In this document: piece after piece, positions 7,970 to 16,646 of the stretch
Position numbering within the stretch: position 1 is the first letter of the stretch
How the letters are laid out: the number at the start of each line of letters is the position of its first letter
DNA from: an uncultured Bacteroidales bacterium
GTDB taxonomy: Bacteria; Bacteroidota; Bacteroidia; Bacteroidales; UBA932
Length of the DNA: 23,548 bases
Assembly: GCA_934693135.1 (NCBI GenBank)
Contig: CAKUVA010000029.1
Location: 1-23,548 of the forward strand
Reading direction: 5' to 3'
Position numbers and translations under genes: made by a program
Notes under the pieces: model-generated
What the model was told of the DNA's origin: nothing
Seen by the model: the letters and a program-made list of their open reading frames with translations, nothing else
Database searches by the model: none

Positions 7970-9223
7970 ATGAATGGTTTGATAGGTGAATTTAAATTTT
8001 TTCTTTCCCAACCGAGGAATATAAAAACCCTGTTGGTCACAAATCTCCTGTTTGCGATGGTGCTTCCGGTGATAGAAATATTCGCTGGAGCATACATTAT
8101 GAGAAATACTGGTAGCCCATCATCCGTTGTAAAATATCAACTTTGCATGTACGTAGGAGTTGTATTAGCAGCCTTAGTAAATGGTTTCTTGCTCAAGTAT
8201 TTCAAGGCTGCATTTGTCTATGGATTTGGAATCATTATTTCTGCCATCTCACTGATGGGCATGATGTCTATTTCGAATGTAAACATAGAAATCCTTTGTC
8301 TTGCAGGTTTTTTGATAGGACTTTCTACAGGCTTTTTCTGGACAAATAGATATCTCTTGACATTGTATTCCACAGATGATAGAAACAGAAACTATTTCTT
8401 CGGATGTGAATCATTCTTCTTCTCTTTATGGAACATCGTGATTCCTCTTATAATCGGTGCATTCTTAGCAACTGTAGAAGGAGGAAAGATTTTCGGAAAC
8501 CTTACAGTGAACGGAGGTTACAAAATCATCACTGCTGCAGCATTGTTCATTTCAGTGCTTGCATGTATTGCCCTCTCTCAGGGAAGATTCAAAAATCCGG
8601 AAAGCAAGAAATTCTTCTACTTTCGATTCCACGAACTCTGGGTGAAGATGCTTTCACTTGCAGGACTTAAGGGTATGGTACAGGGCTTCCTGGTTACAGC
8701 ACCTGCCATTCTTGTTATGAAATTCTTAGGTAGCGAAGGTTCCCTCGGCCTTATTCAAGGTATCGGTGGAGCGCTTACAGCAATATTGGTTTACATCCTT
8801 GGACGTGTAGCAAGACCACAGGATAGAATAAAAATCTTCGGATTCGGACTTTTGATATTTTTTGTTGGAACATTGGCGAATGGAATCATGTTCTCCGCTT
8901 TCGGAGTTATCATCTTCGTCCTCTGCAAGATTTTCTTCCAGCCGTTGCATGACCTTGCATATTACCCGATTATGATGAAAGCCATCGATGTTGTTTCAGA
9001 AATTGAGAAACGTGATGGATATACATATATCATGAGCCATGAAATAGGACTCTTCTTTGGACGCGCCTTTGGTATGGTTTTGTTTATATTGATGGCATCG
9101 TGTATTTCGGAAGACTTTGCACTCAGATTTGCACTTGTAGTAGTAGGTGCGCTTCAGATGCTTTCTCTCCCACTTGCAAAGAATATCATCAAAGAGTCAG
9201 ATAGTTATTTGGAGGCTAAATAA
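7970..9223 (+). CDS. MFS-type inner-membrane sugar transporter
   Basis: A 417-residue integral membrane protein with about twelve hydrophobic segments spread over its whole length and a basic central loop near the middle (QGRFKNPESKK), the layout of a major facilitator superfamily permease. It has no signal peptide and no ATP-binding motifs. It lies six bases after GH130 and overlaps the next gene by one base (TAATG at 9221-9225), so the three are co-transcribed. Context suggests it moves the oligosaccharide or disaccharide substrate of GH130 from periplasm to cytoplasm, as MFS carriers beside GH130 genes do in other Bacteroidota. Family assignment rests on topology and context; the substrate is inferred. 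Confidence 0.82.
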   Translation: MNGLIGEFKFFLSQPRNIKTLLVTNLLFAMVLPVIEIFAGAYIMRNTGSPSSVVKYQLCMYVGVVLAALVNGFLLKYFKAAFVYGFGIIISAISLMGMMSISNVNIEILCLAGFLIGLSTGFFWTNRYLLTLYSTDDRNRNYFFGCESFFFSLWNIVIPLIIGAFLATVEGGKIFGNLTVNGGYKIITAAALFISVLACIALSQGRFKNPESKKFFYFRFHELWVKMLSLAGLKGMVQGFLVTAPAILVMKFLGSEGSLGLIQGIGGALTAILVYILGRVARPQDRIKIFGFGLLIFFVGTLANGIMFSAFGVIIFVLCKIFFQPLHDLAYYPIMMKAIDVVSEIEKRDGYTYIMSHEIGLFFGRAFGMVLFILMASCISEDFALRFALVVVGALQMLSLPLAKNIIKESDSYLEAK

Positions 9224-10953
9224 TGGAGGCAATAAAAATTATTACTGCTACAGCATTGGCTGTCATAGTTGCTACTGGATGTTCTGAGGATGGTAAGTAT
9301 GGAATGCCTATAGAACAGAAAAGTATTGGCTTAGTCGAAAAAATGCCGACTATGCCGCAACCTTACAAAATGCTTGATTGGAAGCAGAAAGCTCGTGATT
9401 TCGATGCGTATGCTTTCGATATGGAGTCCAAACTTCCTGCCGGACCGGTAATCTGGTTTGATGACAACCAACGCAATCTTCCTCAGATGACATTCGGTCT
9501 TTACACAGCGATGAAAGATGTTAGACAGGGCCCTGAACACAATGGAGGTGAATTCCACGAGAGTCTTAATTCTCTAACAGCTCTTCTCAGTGCCGGACTT
9601 ATCGGAATAGACAAGACAAACCAGAATGGTTATAACTACGTGAAGATGGTTCAGAACTATTTCAACACTGAAAATGGTTGGAATATTGTTATGAATAACA
9701 CTTGTCCGAAAGTAGCCTTGCTTGGAGGTGGATATGGACGAGACTGGTGGTATGATGTCTTCCCTAATGTGTTGTATTATGCTATTTGTGAAGTTTTTCC
9801 AGATGTCGAATTTTCAGATGTTATCCAGAAAAGCATAGCAGAAAAGTTCTGCGCAGCCGATTCTGTCCTTAACGGAAACTACGATTATTCATATTTCGAC
9901 TATGCTCAGATGCGTGGTATGGTAAATAACATTCCACTTCAGCAAGATGCTGCTGGTGGGCATGGTTATGTACTCTATTCGGCATGGAAGAAATATGGTG
10001 ATGCGAGATACCTCGAACATGCTAAATCTGCCATTGCAGTACTTGACAGCCAGAAAGAAAGCCGATTTTATGAAATTCTGCTCCCTATGGGAATCTATAC
10101 TGCAGCTCGTCTCAATGCTGAACAAGGTCAATCGTATAATATTGACAAGATGTTATCATGGGTATTTGATGGTTGCACGAGCCCGACAGGTCGCACAGGA
10201 TGGGGGATAACCTGCGGAAGATGGGGAGATTACGATATCAGTGGACTTCAGGGTAGTGTTATTGACGGAGGTGGATTTGCATTCCTTATGAACAGTATAG
10301 ACATGGCCATGCCACTCGTTCCGATGGTAAAATACCAGCCTCAGTATGCTGTTGCGATAGGAAAATGGATGCTGAACAATGCTAATGCATGCCGATTGTT
10401 CTTCCCTGACCAGATTCCAGATACAAATCAACTTCTTCCAGGAATGCAAGATTACACGAAATCTATCATTGCTTATGAGGGATTAAAGTATGAAGACGAC
10501 TATTATGACAAGTCGAAGAAAGATGTTCATCCTCTTGCTCTTGGCGACGGACCGAAGTGGAATGAAAAAAATCCTCCGGAAAGTATGTTTAGTGTATATA
10601 GCACATCTGCAGTGGGGATACTTGGCGCAATAGTAGATACGACTGATGTTGAGGGGATACTTCGCCTTGACTGTAATGCTACAGATTTCTATTCCGACAA
10701 GAAATATCCTGAATACCTCTGCTACAACCCATTTGATGCAGAAAAAGTGTTCACCTACGTGGCTGAAACCGGGAAAAAAGATCTCTTCGACATCATTGCG
10801 AGGAAGTATGTTGCTAAAAATTTTGAAGGTAAGGTCAATATTAATTTACATGGAAACACTGCAGCAGTTCTCGTTGAACTTCCTGCGGGAACAATCATTA
10901 AGAAAGATAAACAAGGACGCCTTGTTGCTGATGAAAATATTATAGCTTATTGA
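9223..10953 (+). CDS. Unrecognised PUL lipoprotein A, candidate (alpha/alpha)-toroid glycan-active enzyme
   Basis: I do not recognise this 576-residue protein. A lipoprotein signal ends at Cys20 (VATGC) and is followed by SEDG, acidic residues resembling the Bacteroidota surface-export signal. Residues about 50-475 alternate predicted helices with Gly/aromatic-rich loops, which suggests an (alpha/alpha) toroid. About 476-576 look like a beta-sandwich tail (LRLDCNATDFY onward). Blocks shared with its paralogue at 16647-18329 include GIDKTNQ (D130), DWWY (D174), YFDY (D226), QQDAAGGHGYVL (D242), ESRFYEILLP (E279, E284), GLQGS..DGGG (D348), YEGL (E419) and GDGP (D442). Such Gly/aromatic-framed acids are typical of active sites. 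No GH76, GH92 or GH26 signature is visible. The start codon overlaps the MFS stop. A depolymerase or oligosaccharide-releasing role is inferred from the PUL context. Confidence 0.85.
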   Translation: MEAIKIITATALAVIVATGCSEDGKYGMPIEQKSIGLVEKMPTMPQPYKMLDWKQKARDFDAYAFDMESKLPAGPVIWFDDNQRNLPQMTFGLYTAMKDVRQGPEHNGGEFHESLNSLTALLSAGLIGIDKTNQNGYNYVKMVQNYFNTENGWNIVMNNTCPKVALLGGGYGRDWWYDVFPNVLYYAICEVFPDVEFSDVIQKSIAEKFCAADSVLNGNYDYSYFDYAQMRGMVNNIPLQQDAAGGHGYVLYSAWKKYGDARYLEHAKSAIAVLDSQKESRFYEILLPMGIYTAARLNAEQGQSYNIDKMLSWVFDGCTSPTGRTGWGITCGRWGDYDISGLQGSVIDGGGFAFLMNSIDMAMPLVPMVKYQPQYAVAIGKWMLNNANACRLFFPDQIPDTNQLLPGMQDYTKSIIAYEGLKYEDDYYDKSKKDVHPLALGDGPKWNEKNPPESMFSVYSTSAVGILGAIVDTTDVEGILRLDCNATDFYSDKKYPEYLCYNPFDAEKVFTYVAETGKKDLFDIIARKYVAKNFEGKVNINLHGNTAAVLVELPAGTIIKKDKQGRLVADENIIAY

Positions 10954-10963
10954 TTTACAGAAT

Positions 10964-13900
10964 ATGAAACGGGTTTTTATACTCATGCTTGCCATCTTTA
11001 CATCAGTAGCCCTGAATGCTCAGGTTACTGATCTGAAAGGTAAAGTTACAGACGCTCAGTCAGGAGAAACTCTCATTGGCGCGAGTGTCATGATCTCCGG
11101 TACTACTACTGGAGTGATAACCGACATTGACGGAAACTATGAGATTAGAGTTCCATCAAATGCGACATTGGTATTCTCATGCCTTGGTTACAAAGAGATT
11201 CAAGTAAAATTTGCAGGACAGAACGAGCTGAACGTCTCCCTCGAACAAGACAACAAACTTCTTGAGGAATCAGTAGTCGTAGGTTATTCTGTACAGAAGA
11301 AGAGAGATGTTCTTGGAGCTGTGAGTAAGGTAAATGGCGAAGAACTTACCAAAGTTCCAGTGTCTTCCGTGCAACAGTCTCTTCAGGGACGTATCGCCGG
11401 TGTTGAGGTTTCAAACCAAACGGGTGCTCCAGGTTCTACAATTTCAGTGCGTGTACGTGGAACAAGTTCTATAAGTTCTGGTAACGATCCTCTTTACATT
11501 GTTGATGGCATACCTGTTGAAGGTGCTCTCAATAGCTTGTCGCCTAATGATATAGAAAGCATAACGGTCCTTAAAGATGCTTCATCTGCTGCTATCTACG
11601 GATCTCGTGCCACGAATGGCGTTGTTCTTATCACAACAAAATCAGGCAAGGCTGGAGATTCTAAGATAACATATAATATGCAGGCTGGCGTACAGACCCA
11701 TGGGCATCTTACGCCGATGGCTTCTTCATCGCAGTATATAGAGCTTTACAATGAGGCTGCTGTTAATGACAATGCTATCTCTGTTGTAAAACGCCCTCTT
11801 ATTGAAGGCGATTATGTGAAGGATTTTGCCAATGTGAACCATCTTAAGGAAATTTTCCAAGTGGCCCCGATACATTCTCATGAACTTTCCATAAGTGGTG
11901 GTTCAGAAAAGTCTCAATATCTCATTTCCGGTTCATATTATGGACAGGACGGAATTATAAAGGGGACAGATTACAATAGACTTAATATTAGATCTAATAT
12001 CAGTTCACAGGTTAAGCCTTGGTTGAAAGCAGGACTTAATGTAAACGGCTCCTATTCTTCCAACAGAATGGTGTCAAGCTCTGGTGACGGATATGCAGGT
12101 GAAGGCGGTAGTGTGGTTCGATATGCTCTTTTCAGAAATCCAGCCGTTCCTGTAAAGGATGCTTCTGGCGAATATGTAGACCTTCCTTCTGAATATTACG
12201 GAAATTCTGTATATAATACATTTTTTGGAGACAGTTATAGTCCAGAGGGCTTGGCTGCAAATACAGATAGAACCCAGAAGATAAAATCTATCATAGCTAC
12301 GACTAATGCGTTAGTTTCTTTTACTAAAAATATGTTCTGGAAGACTACATTCGGTATTGACTATAAGAATAGCTCTCTTCGTGTATATAATAAGACTTGG
12401 GGAACTCAAAACCGAATTAACAGTGCCAATAGCATGGAATTGACTAAGGCAGAGCAGTATAACTGGACTTTTAATACGACATTTAACCATAATCTTACAT
12501 TTGGAGACCATAGTCTTAACTATCTTGTAGGTATGGAAGCTGTTCATAATCATGACGAAGCGTTGTCGTCTACTGATAGTGAATTTCCGAGCACATCCAA
12601 GGATCTTATCTATATTGGAAAAGGAGAGGGCGTTAATTCGTCTAATCAAAGCGAATCAGCTTCAAGCCTTCTCTCTTATTTTGCCAATGTTAACTACAAT
12701 TGGAAGAACAGATACTATCTTTCAGGAATCATACGAGAAGATGGTTCATCTAGGTTTAGTAAAGGAAATAGATGGGGTACATTCTATTCTGTATCAGCCG
12801 GTTGGAATATGGAAGAAGAAAACTTCTTGAAAGACAGTGACGTGATTAGTAAACTTAAGATACGAGCTGGCTATGGTGCCATAGGAAATCAGAATATCGG
12901 ACTTTATGCTTATAGTGACAGATATTCAGCAGGATATTGGTACATGTTTGGTAGCGCTGCAGCCAATGGATATGCTCAGACGACTCTTGCAAACAAGAAT
13001 CTCAAATGGGAAACAAGCCGTCAGTTCAATGCCGGAGTTGATCTTGAACTGTTCCAAGGACAGTTCGGGGCCACTGTTGATTACTACTATAAGGTTACAG
13101 ACAACATGCTTGTTCAAGAGGCCCTTCCTTCATCTGTCGGAAATGCGTCTGCACCATGGGTGAACAATGGAAGTGTATTGAATACTGGAGTTGACATTGA
13201 ACTTTTCTGGCGTAAGGCATTCAGAAATGGAAGCATTGACATTACTCTCAATGGTGGATACCTTCACAATGAGGTGCTATCCCTTGAATCTCCAATCCTT
13301 GGAGCTCGCGTAGATACCGGAATTTATGCCACAAAGACAGAAGTAGGACATCCTATCGGATCGTTCTATCTCTATAAAATGGACGGCATCTTCCAGAATG
13401 AAACAGAGATTCTTACCTCTGCATATCAGGGGGCTGGAATTAAGCCTGGTGATGTAAAATATGCTGACAAGGATGGTAATAATGTGATTGACTCCAATGA
13501 CCGTTATTATATGGGCAGTGCAATTCCTAAGGTTACTGCCGGGCTCAATATCGGTGGATCATATAAAGGCTTTGATCTCTCATTGTTCTTCCAAGGAGCG
13601 TTTGGACAGAAGATATTCTCTCAGGTGAACTATGATATTGAGGGATTTTATCGTGGATTCAATGTCACTGAACGTTATTATAAGAATCGTTGGACAGGAG
13701 AGGGTACTTCCAATACCCAGCCACGAGCTTCATGGTCATCGAAGTCCAACAATGTGAGGGTATCTTCAAGATTCCTCGAAGATGGATCTTATGTTAGGCT
13801 CAAGAATGCTCAGATAGGTTATACGATAAAGACGCCTGAAAGTTGGAAAATTAGTAATCTCAGAATATATCTTTCTGCATCTAATTTGTTTACTATCACT

Positions 13901-14035
13901 GGCTATAGCGGACTCGATCCTGAGATGACTGTAAGTACGAACTCTGCAAGTGAGGGTGATCGTGCAAATGGTATTGACTGGGGTACATATCCGGTTGCCA
14001 AGAGCTATACTATAGGATTGAACCTTACTTTCTAA
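10964..14035 (+). CDS. SusC-like TonB-dependent outer-membrane oligosaccharide importer
   Basis: SusC proteins are TonB-dependent barrels that import oligosaccharides with a SusD lid. The 1023-residue product has a signal peptide (about 1-19, ending LNA before Gln). A carboxypeptidase-regulatory-like beta domain covers about 24-98 (GKVTDAQSGETLIGASV). A TonB-box-like segment ESVVVGYSVQ precedes the plug, about 112-230, with GRIAGVEV, VRGTSSIS, LYIVDGIPV and DASSAAIYGSRATNGVVLITTK. The rest is the 22-strand barrel, ending with Phe (IGLNLTF). There is no N-terminal STN extension, so anti-sigma signalling is not expected and control should come from the HTCS. The gene lies 10 bases after lipoprotein A and 13 bases before susD. 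Confidence 0.96.
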   Translation: MKRVFILMLAIFTSVALNAQVTDLKGKVTDAQSGETLIGASVMISGTTTGVITDIDGNYEIRVPSNATLVFSCLGYKEIQVKFAGQNELNVSLEQDNKLLEESVVVGYSVQKKRDVLGAVSKVNGEELTKVPVSSVQQSLQGRIAGVEVSNQTGAPGSTISVRVRGTSSISSGNDPLYIVDGIPVEGALNSLSPNDIESITVLKDASSAAIYGSRATNGVVLITTKSGKAGDSKITYNMQAGVQTHGHLTPMASSSQYIELYNEAAVNDNAISVVKRPLIEGDYVKDFANVNHLKEIFQVAPIHSHELSISGGSEKSQYLISGSYYGQDGIIKGTDYNRLNIRSNISSQVKPWLKAGLNVNGSYSSNRMVSSSGDGYAGEGGSVVRYALFRNPAVPVKDASGEYVDLPSEYYGNSVYNTFFGDSYSPEGLAANTDRTQKIKSIIATTNALVSFTKNMFWKTTFGIDYKNSSLRVYNKTWGTQNRINSANSMELTKAEQYNWTFNTTFNHNLTFGDHSLNYLVGMEAVHNHDEALSSTDSEFPSTSKDLIYIGKGEGVNSSNQSESASSLLSYFANVNYNWKNRYYLSGIIREDGSSRFSKGNRWGTFYSVSAGWNMEEENFLKDSDVISKLKIRAGYGAIGNQNIGLYAYSDRYSAGYWYMFGSAAANGYAQTTLANKNLKWETSRQFNAGVDLELFQGQFGATVDYYYKVTDNMLVQEALPSSVGNASAPWVNNGSVLNTGVDIELFWRKAFRNGSIDITLNGGYLHNEVLSLESPILGARVDTGIYATKTEVGHPIGSFYLYKMDGIFQNETEILTSAYQGAGIKPGDVKYADKDGNNVIDSNDRYYMGSAIPKVTAGLNIGGSYKGFDLSLFFQGAFGQKIFSQVNYDIEGFYRGFNVTERYYKNRWTGEGTSNTQPRASWSSKSNNVRVSSRFLEDGSYVRLKNAQIGYTIKTPESWKISNLRIYLSASNLFTITGYSGLDPEMTVSTNSASEGDRANGIDWGTYPVAKSYTIGLNLTF

Positions 14036-14048
14036 AATTGCATAGATT

Positions 14049-15476
14049 ATGAAAAAGATAATTTACATAATAATCTCGGGAGCATGTCTTATTGCGACAT
14101 CTTCATGTGAAAGCTTCTTGGACGAAGGACTTAAAGGAGATTATTCATCAGAAAATTATTATAAATCAGCGGTGCAGGCTGAAATGGCTGTTAATGCTAT
14201 TTACAATTCTCTGTATAATAACACACTATGGATTTTTGGCGATGTGGCTTCAGATGATGCTGTGAAGGGAGGAAATGCTGGAGACCAAGCTGATATTAAC
14301 AATATTGATGATTTCACTGCGGTTGCTGACAATGGGTGCCTTGGTACATATTGGCAGCATGCCTATGAAACTATCGCTAGGGCAAACAACGTTATAACCA
14401 ATGTTCCCAGTGTGAGTATGGACGAAAAGGAAAAAGCAGATCTTATTGGTCAGGCAAAGTTCTTGAGAGCTTATTCTTATTTCAATCTTGTTAATATATT
14501 TGGACAGGTCCCTCTGAAACTAAAACCTCAGACTACTTCAGATGCTATTCATGTTGGTCTTAGTACTGTTGAGCAGATTTATGTACAGATTGATGAAGAT
14601 CTTACGGATGCGAAGAATTCACTGCCGGCAACAGTATCTGCAACAAGTGCAGGACGTGCGACCAAAGGCGCTGCATTTGCATTACTTGCCAAATCTAAAC
14701 TTTTCCAGAGAAATTGGAAAGAGTGTGCAGATTTTGCGGATTCTGTTGAACACATTGGCACCTATGACCTTGTGAAGGATTATTCAAATCTATTCAAGGT
14801 TGGAGCTGAAGATAGTGTCGAGTGTGTGTTTGCTATTAGGTATGGAAACACGGCAGATGCTAATTTGGGCAATAACCTTAATGTATGGTTTTCTCCTGCT
14901 GCTGAAGGTGGCTATTATTTCGACGCCCCTACTCAGGCTTATGTTGATTGTTTCTCTGAAAAAACGATTGACGGAAAGACAGATCCACGTCTTGATGCTT
15001 CCATTGGACGTGAAGGACAGCCTTGGTTTAATAATACGACATTCTCTTCAGAATGGTCTGAGGCTACAGGGTATCTTGTAAAAAAATATAATGAGGACCT
15101 TTCTGAAACACAAGCTAAGAGTCAGTGTACTATTCCTCAGCATATTATAAGATATGCAGATGTCCTTCTTATGCATGCTGAGGCACTCAATGAGCAGAAT
15201 TTGCCTTCTGCTGCGGCACAATATGTAAATAGAGTGCGTGAAAGGGCTGGTTTGGCGGCTACGTCTGCAACTTCGCAGAGTGTAATGAGAGATGTTATCA
15301 GGACAGAACGCCGCCGTGAACTCGGTTTTGAATTCCATAGATTCTTCGATGTTATGAGATATGGGAAAGAATATGCGGAATCAGTTCTCGGAACATCATT
15401 CAAGTGGACTGAGCCTCGCTTCTACTATCCTATTCCTCAGTCTGAAACAGAAACAAATAAAGCATTACATAAATAA
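14049..15476 (+). CDS. SusD/RagB-like surface glycan-binding lipoprotein
   Basis: SusD proteins cap the SusC barrel and help load glycan. The 475-residue product has a lipoprotein signal with Cys20 followed by ESFLDEG, a start typical of SusD. Family hallmarks follow: AQAKFLRAYSYFNLVNIFGQVPL near 135-160, which is part of the TPR-like scaffold, RYADVLLMHAEALNEQ, VNRVRERAGL, RTERRRELGFEFHRFFDVMRYG, and the terminal YYPIPQSE motif. Length is slightly short for the family (about 500-550) but complete at both ends. Its partner is the SusC gene immediately upstream. Which glycan it binds cannot be read from sequence. Confidence 0.96.
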   Translation: MKKIIYIIISGACLIATSSCESFLDEGLKGDYSSENYYKSAVQAEMAVNAIYNSLYNNTLWIFGDVASDDAVKGGNAGDQADINNIDDFTAVADNGCLGTYWQHAYETIARANNVITNVPSVSMDEKEKADLIGQAKFLRAYSYFNLVNIFGQVPLKLKPQTTSDAIHVGLSTVEQIYVQIDEDLTDAKNSLPATVSATSAGRATKGAAFALLAKSKLFQRNWKECADFADSVEHIGTYDLVKDYSNLFKVGAEDSVECVFAIRYGNTADANLGNNLNVWFSPAAEGGYYFDAPTQAYVDCFSEKTIDGKTDPRLDASIGREGQPWFNNTTFSSEWSEATGYLVKKYNEDLSETQAKSQCTIPQHIIRYADVLLMHAEALNEQNLPSAAAQYVNRVRERAGLAATSATSQSVMRDVIRTERRRELGFEFHRFFDVMRYGKEYAESVLGTSFKWTEPRFYYPIPQSETETNKALHK

Positions 15477-15502
15477 TTAATAATTCCAAAACACAAGTTA
15501 TC

Positions 15503-16558
15503 ATGAAAAACTTTAAATTATTGGTTCTCGCAGCAGTCGCTGTGATCTCATTCGGATTTGCATCCTGCAGCAAGGATAATGGAGGAGATGAAAAGAAAGT
15601 AGACCTTACTGAACTTACAGCTGTCGTTGACTCATGCCAGACTGTTCTTAGCAATGCAACTACTGCAGATTATCCACAGTCTGCCATTACAGCATTCGAG
15701 AGTACTGTAAATGCGGCAAAGAAAGCCCTTGAGGGTAATCTTACCCAGACGGCTGCAGACAATATGCTTGTTCAGCTTCGTGCTGCCGGTAAGACTTTCG
15801 CTGCAGCTGCGTTTGGCGCTATACCAGAGAATGCATTGACATTTGCACTTACTTTCGATGAGGGTAAGGGCGAGTCTCTCAAGACTACAGGCTCCTACAA
15901 TTGGACAGCCAAATTCGAAAAAGGTCCTTCAGAGATCTTCGGAACAGATACTCAGGTACCTCAGTTCGTGGATGGAAAGAAAGGCAAGGCTCTATATTTC
16001 GATAAGGGAGCGCACCTTGAGATTTCTGACTATGCTGCAAACATGCTCGAAGGTAGCAAACTTTCAATTGCTGTATGGGTTAAACCAGAAGAGACACGTG
16101 CCGGCAACTACATCATTTCTTACAACTATTGGAATAGCTGGAAACTTAATCTCCAGACTGAGAATAAGCCATTCTTCACTATTGCTACAGACAAAGGAAC
16201 AGTTGATATGGACAACGAAACTGTTCAGTCAGTTCCAAACGGAGATTGGACACATGTAGCTGTAACAGCTGACCTCACTGCTGGAGAAGTAAATTTCTAC
16301 ATCAATGGCGAGCTTACCAAAACATGGACAAAAGAGACTAAAGGTGATGGACTTAGCGGAACTATTAAGCCTTATACTACCAAACTTCCTCTTATGATCG
16401 GTGTATGTACTACGATTGATGAGGCTAACACTTGGTCTTGGTCATGGGAGAAAGTTCCTGCTAGTTGGGATTACTTCCATGGGACACTTGATGAGCTTCA
16501 GGTTTACAATGTAGCTCTTACTGCAGGTCAGATTGCAAAACTTGCTTCAGCAAAGTAA
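15503..16558 (+). CDS. FIVAR plus LamG-like lipoprotein, probable surface glycan-binding protein
   Basis: A 351-residue lipoprotein in the position usually held by SusE/SusF-type surface glycan-binding proteins. Its lipoprotein signal ends at Cys22 (GFASC) and is followed by SKDNGGDEKK. Residues about 33-100 form a helical FIVAR-like module (repeated Ala/Leu with TQTAADNMLVQLRAAGKTF). Residues about 112-347 look like a LamG/concanavalin-like beta-sandwich: FDEGKGESL, GKALYFDKGAHLEI, LSIAVWVKPE, WTHVAVT, VNFYINGEL and a terminal FHGTLDELQVYNVALT. Trp-rich loops (NYWNSWKLNL and TWSWSWEKVPASWDY) could stack on sugar rings. No catalytic residues are evident. It follows susD by 26 bases and ends just before a terminator-like hairpin. 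Binding is inferred; a LamG-fold enzyme cannot be wholly excluded. Confidence 0.85.
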   Translation: MKNFKLLVLAAVAVISFGFASCSKDNGGDEKKVDLTELTAVVDSCQTVLSNATTADYPQSAITAFESTVNAAKKALEGNLTQTAADNMLVQLRAAGKTFAAAAFGAIPENALTFALTFDEGKGESLKTTGSYNWTAKFEKGPSEIFGTDTQVPQFVDGKKGKALYFDKGAHLEISDYAANMLEGSKLSIAVWVKPEETRAGNYIISYNYWNSWKLNLQTENKPFFTIATDKGTVDMDNETVQSVPNGDWTHVAVTADLTAGEVNFYINGELTKTWTKETKGDGLSGTIKPYTTKLPLMIGVCTTIDEANTWSWSWEKVPASWDYFHGTLDELQVYNVALTAGQIAKLASAK

Positions 16559-16595
16559 TTAAGGATTACTAAGTTAATTCATAAATAAATATGAG

Positions 16596-16631
16596 GCTCG
16601 GGGAGAGAAATATTCTTTCTCCGAGCTTTTT
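16596..16631 (+). terminator. Strong intrinsic terminator or attenuator inside the PUL
   Basis: A 14-bp stem (16596-16609 with 16613-16626, two G-T pairs, three-base loop) is followed directly by five T residues. It lies 37 bases after the LamG-like gene and only 15 bases before the start of lipoprotein B. No TAnnTTTG element is visible between hairpin and start codon, so lipoprotein B must be reached by read-through or by a promoter I cannot see. Confidence 0.8.
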
Positions 16632-16646
16632 AGAAAATAATACATC

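Noticed and set aside
9223..10953. Lipoprotein A as a GH76 alpha-1,6-mannanase
   Set aside because: The helical-repeat look is similar, but the adjacent Asp-Asp catalytic motif in its family context is missing, and the conserved blocks shared with B do not resemble GH76.
15503..16558. LamG-like protein as a GH16-type or lyase enzyme
   Set aside because: No ExDxxE motif or other catalytic signature is visible; a binding role fits better.
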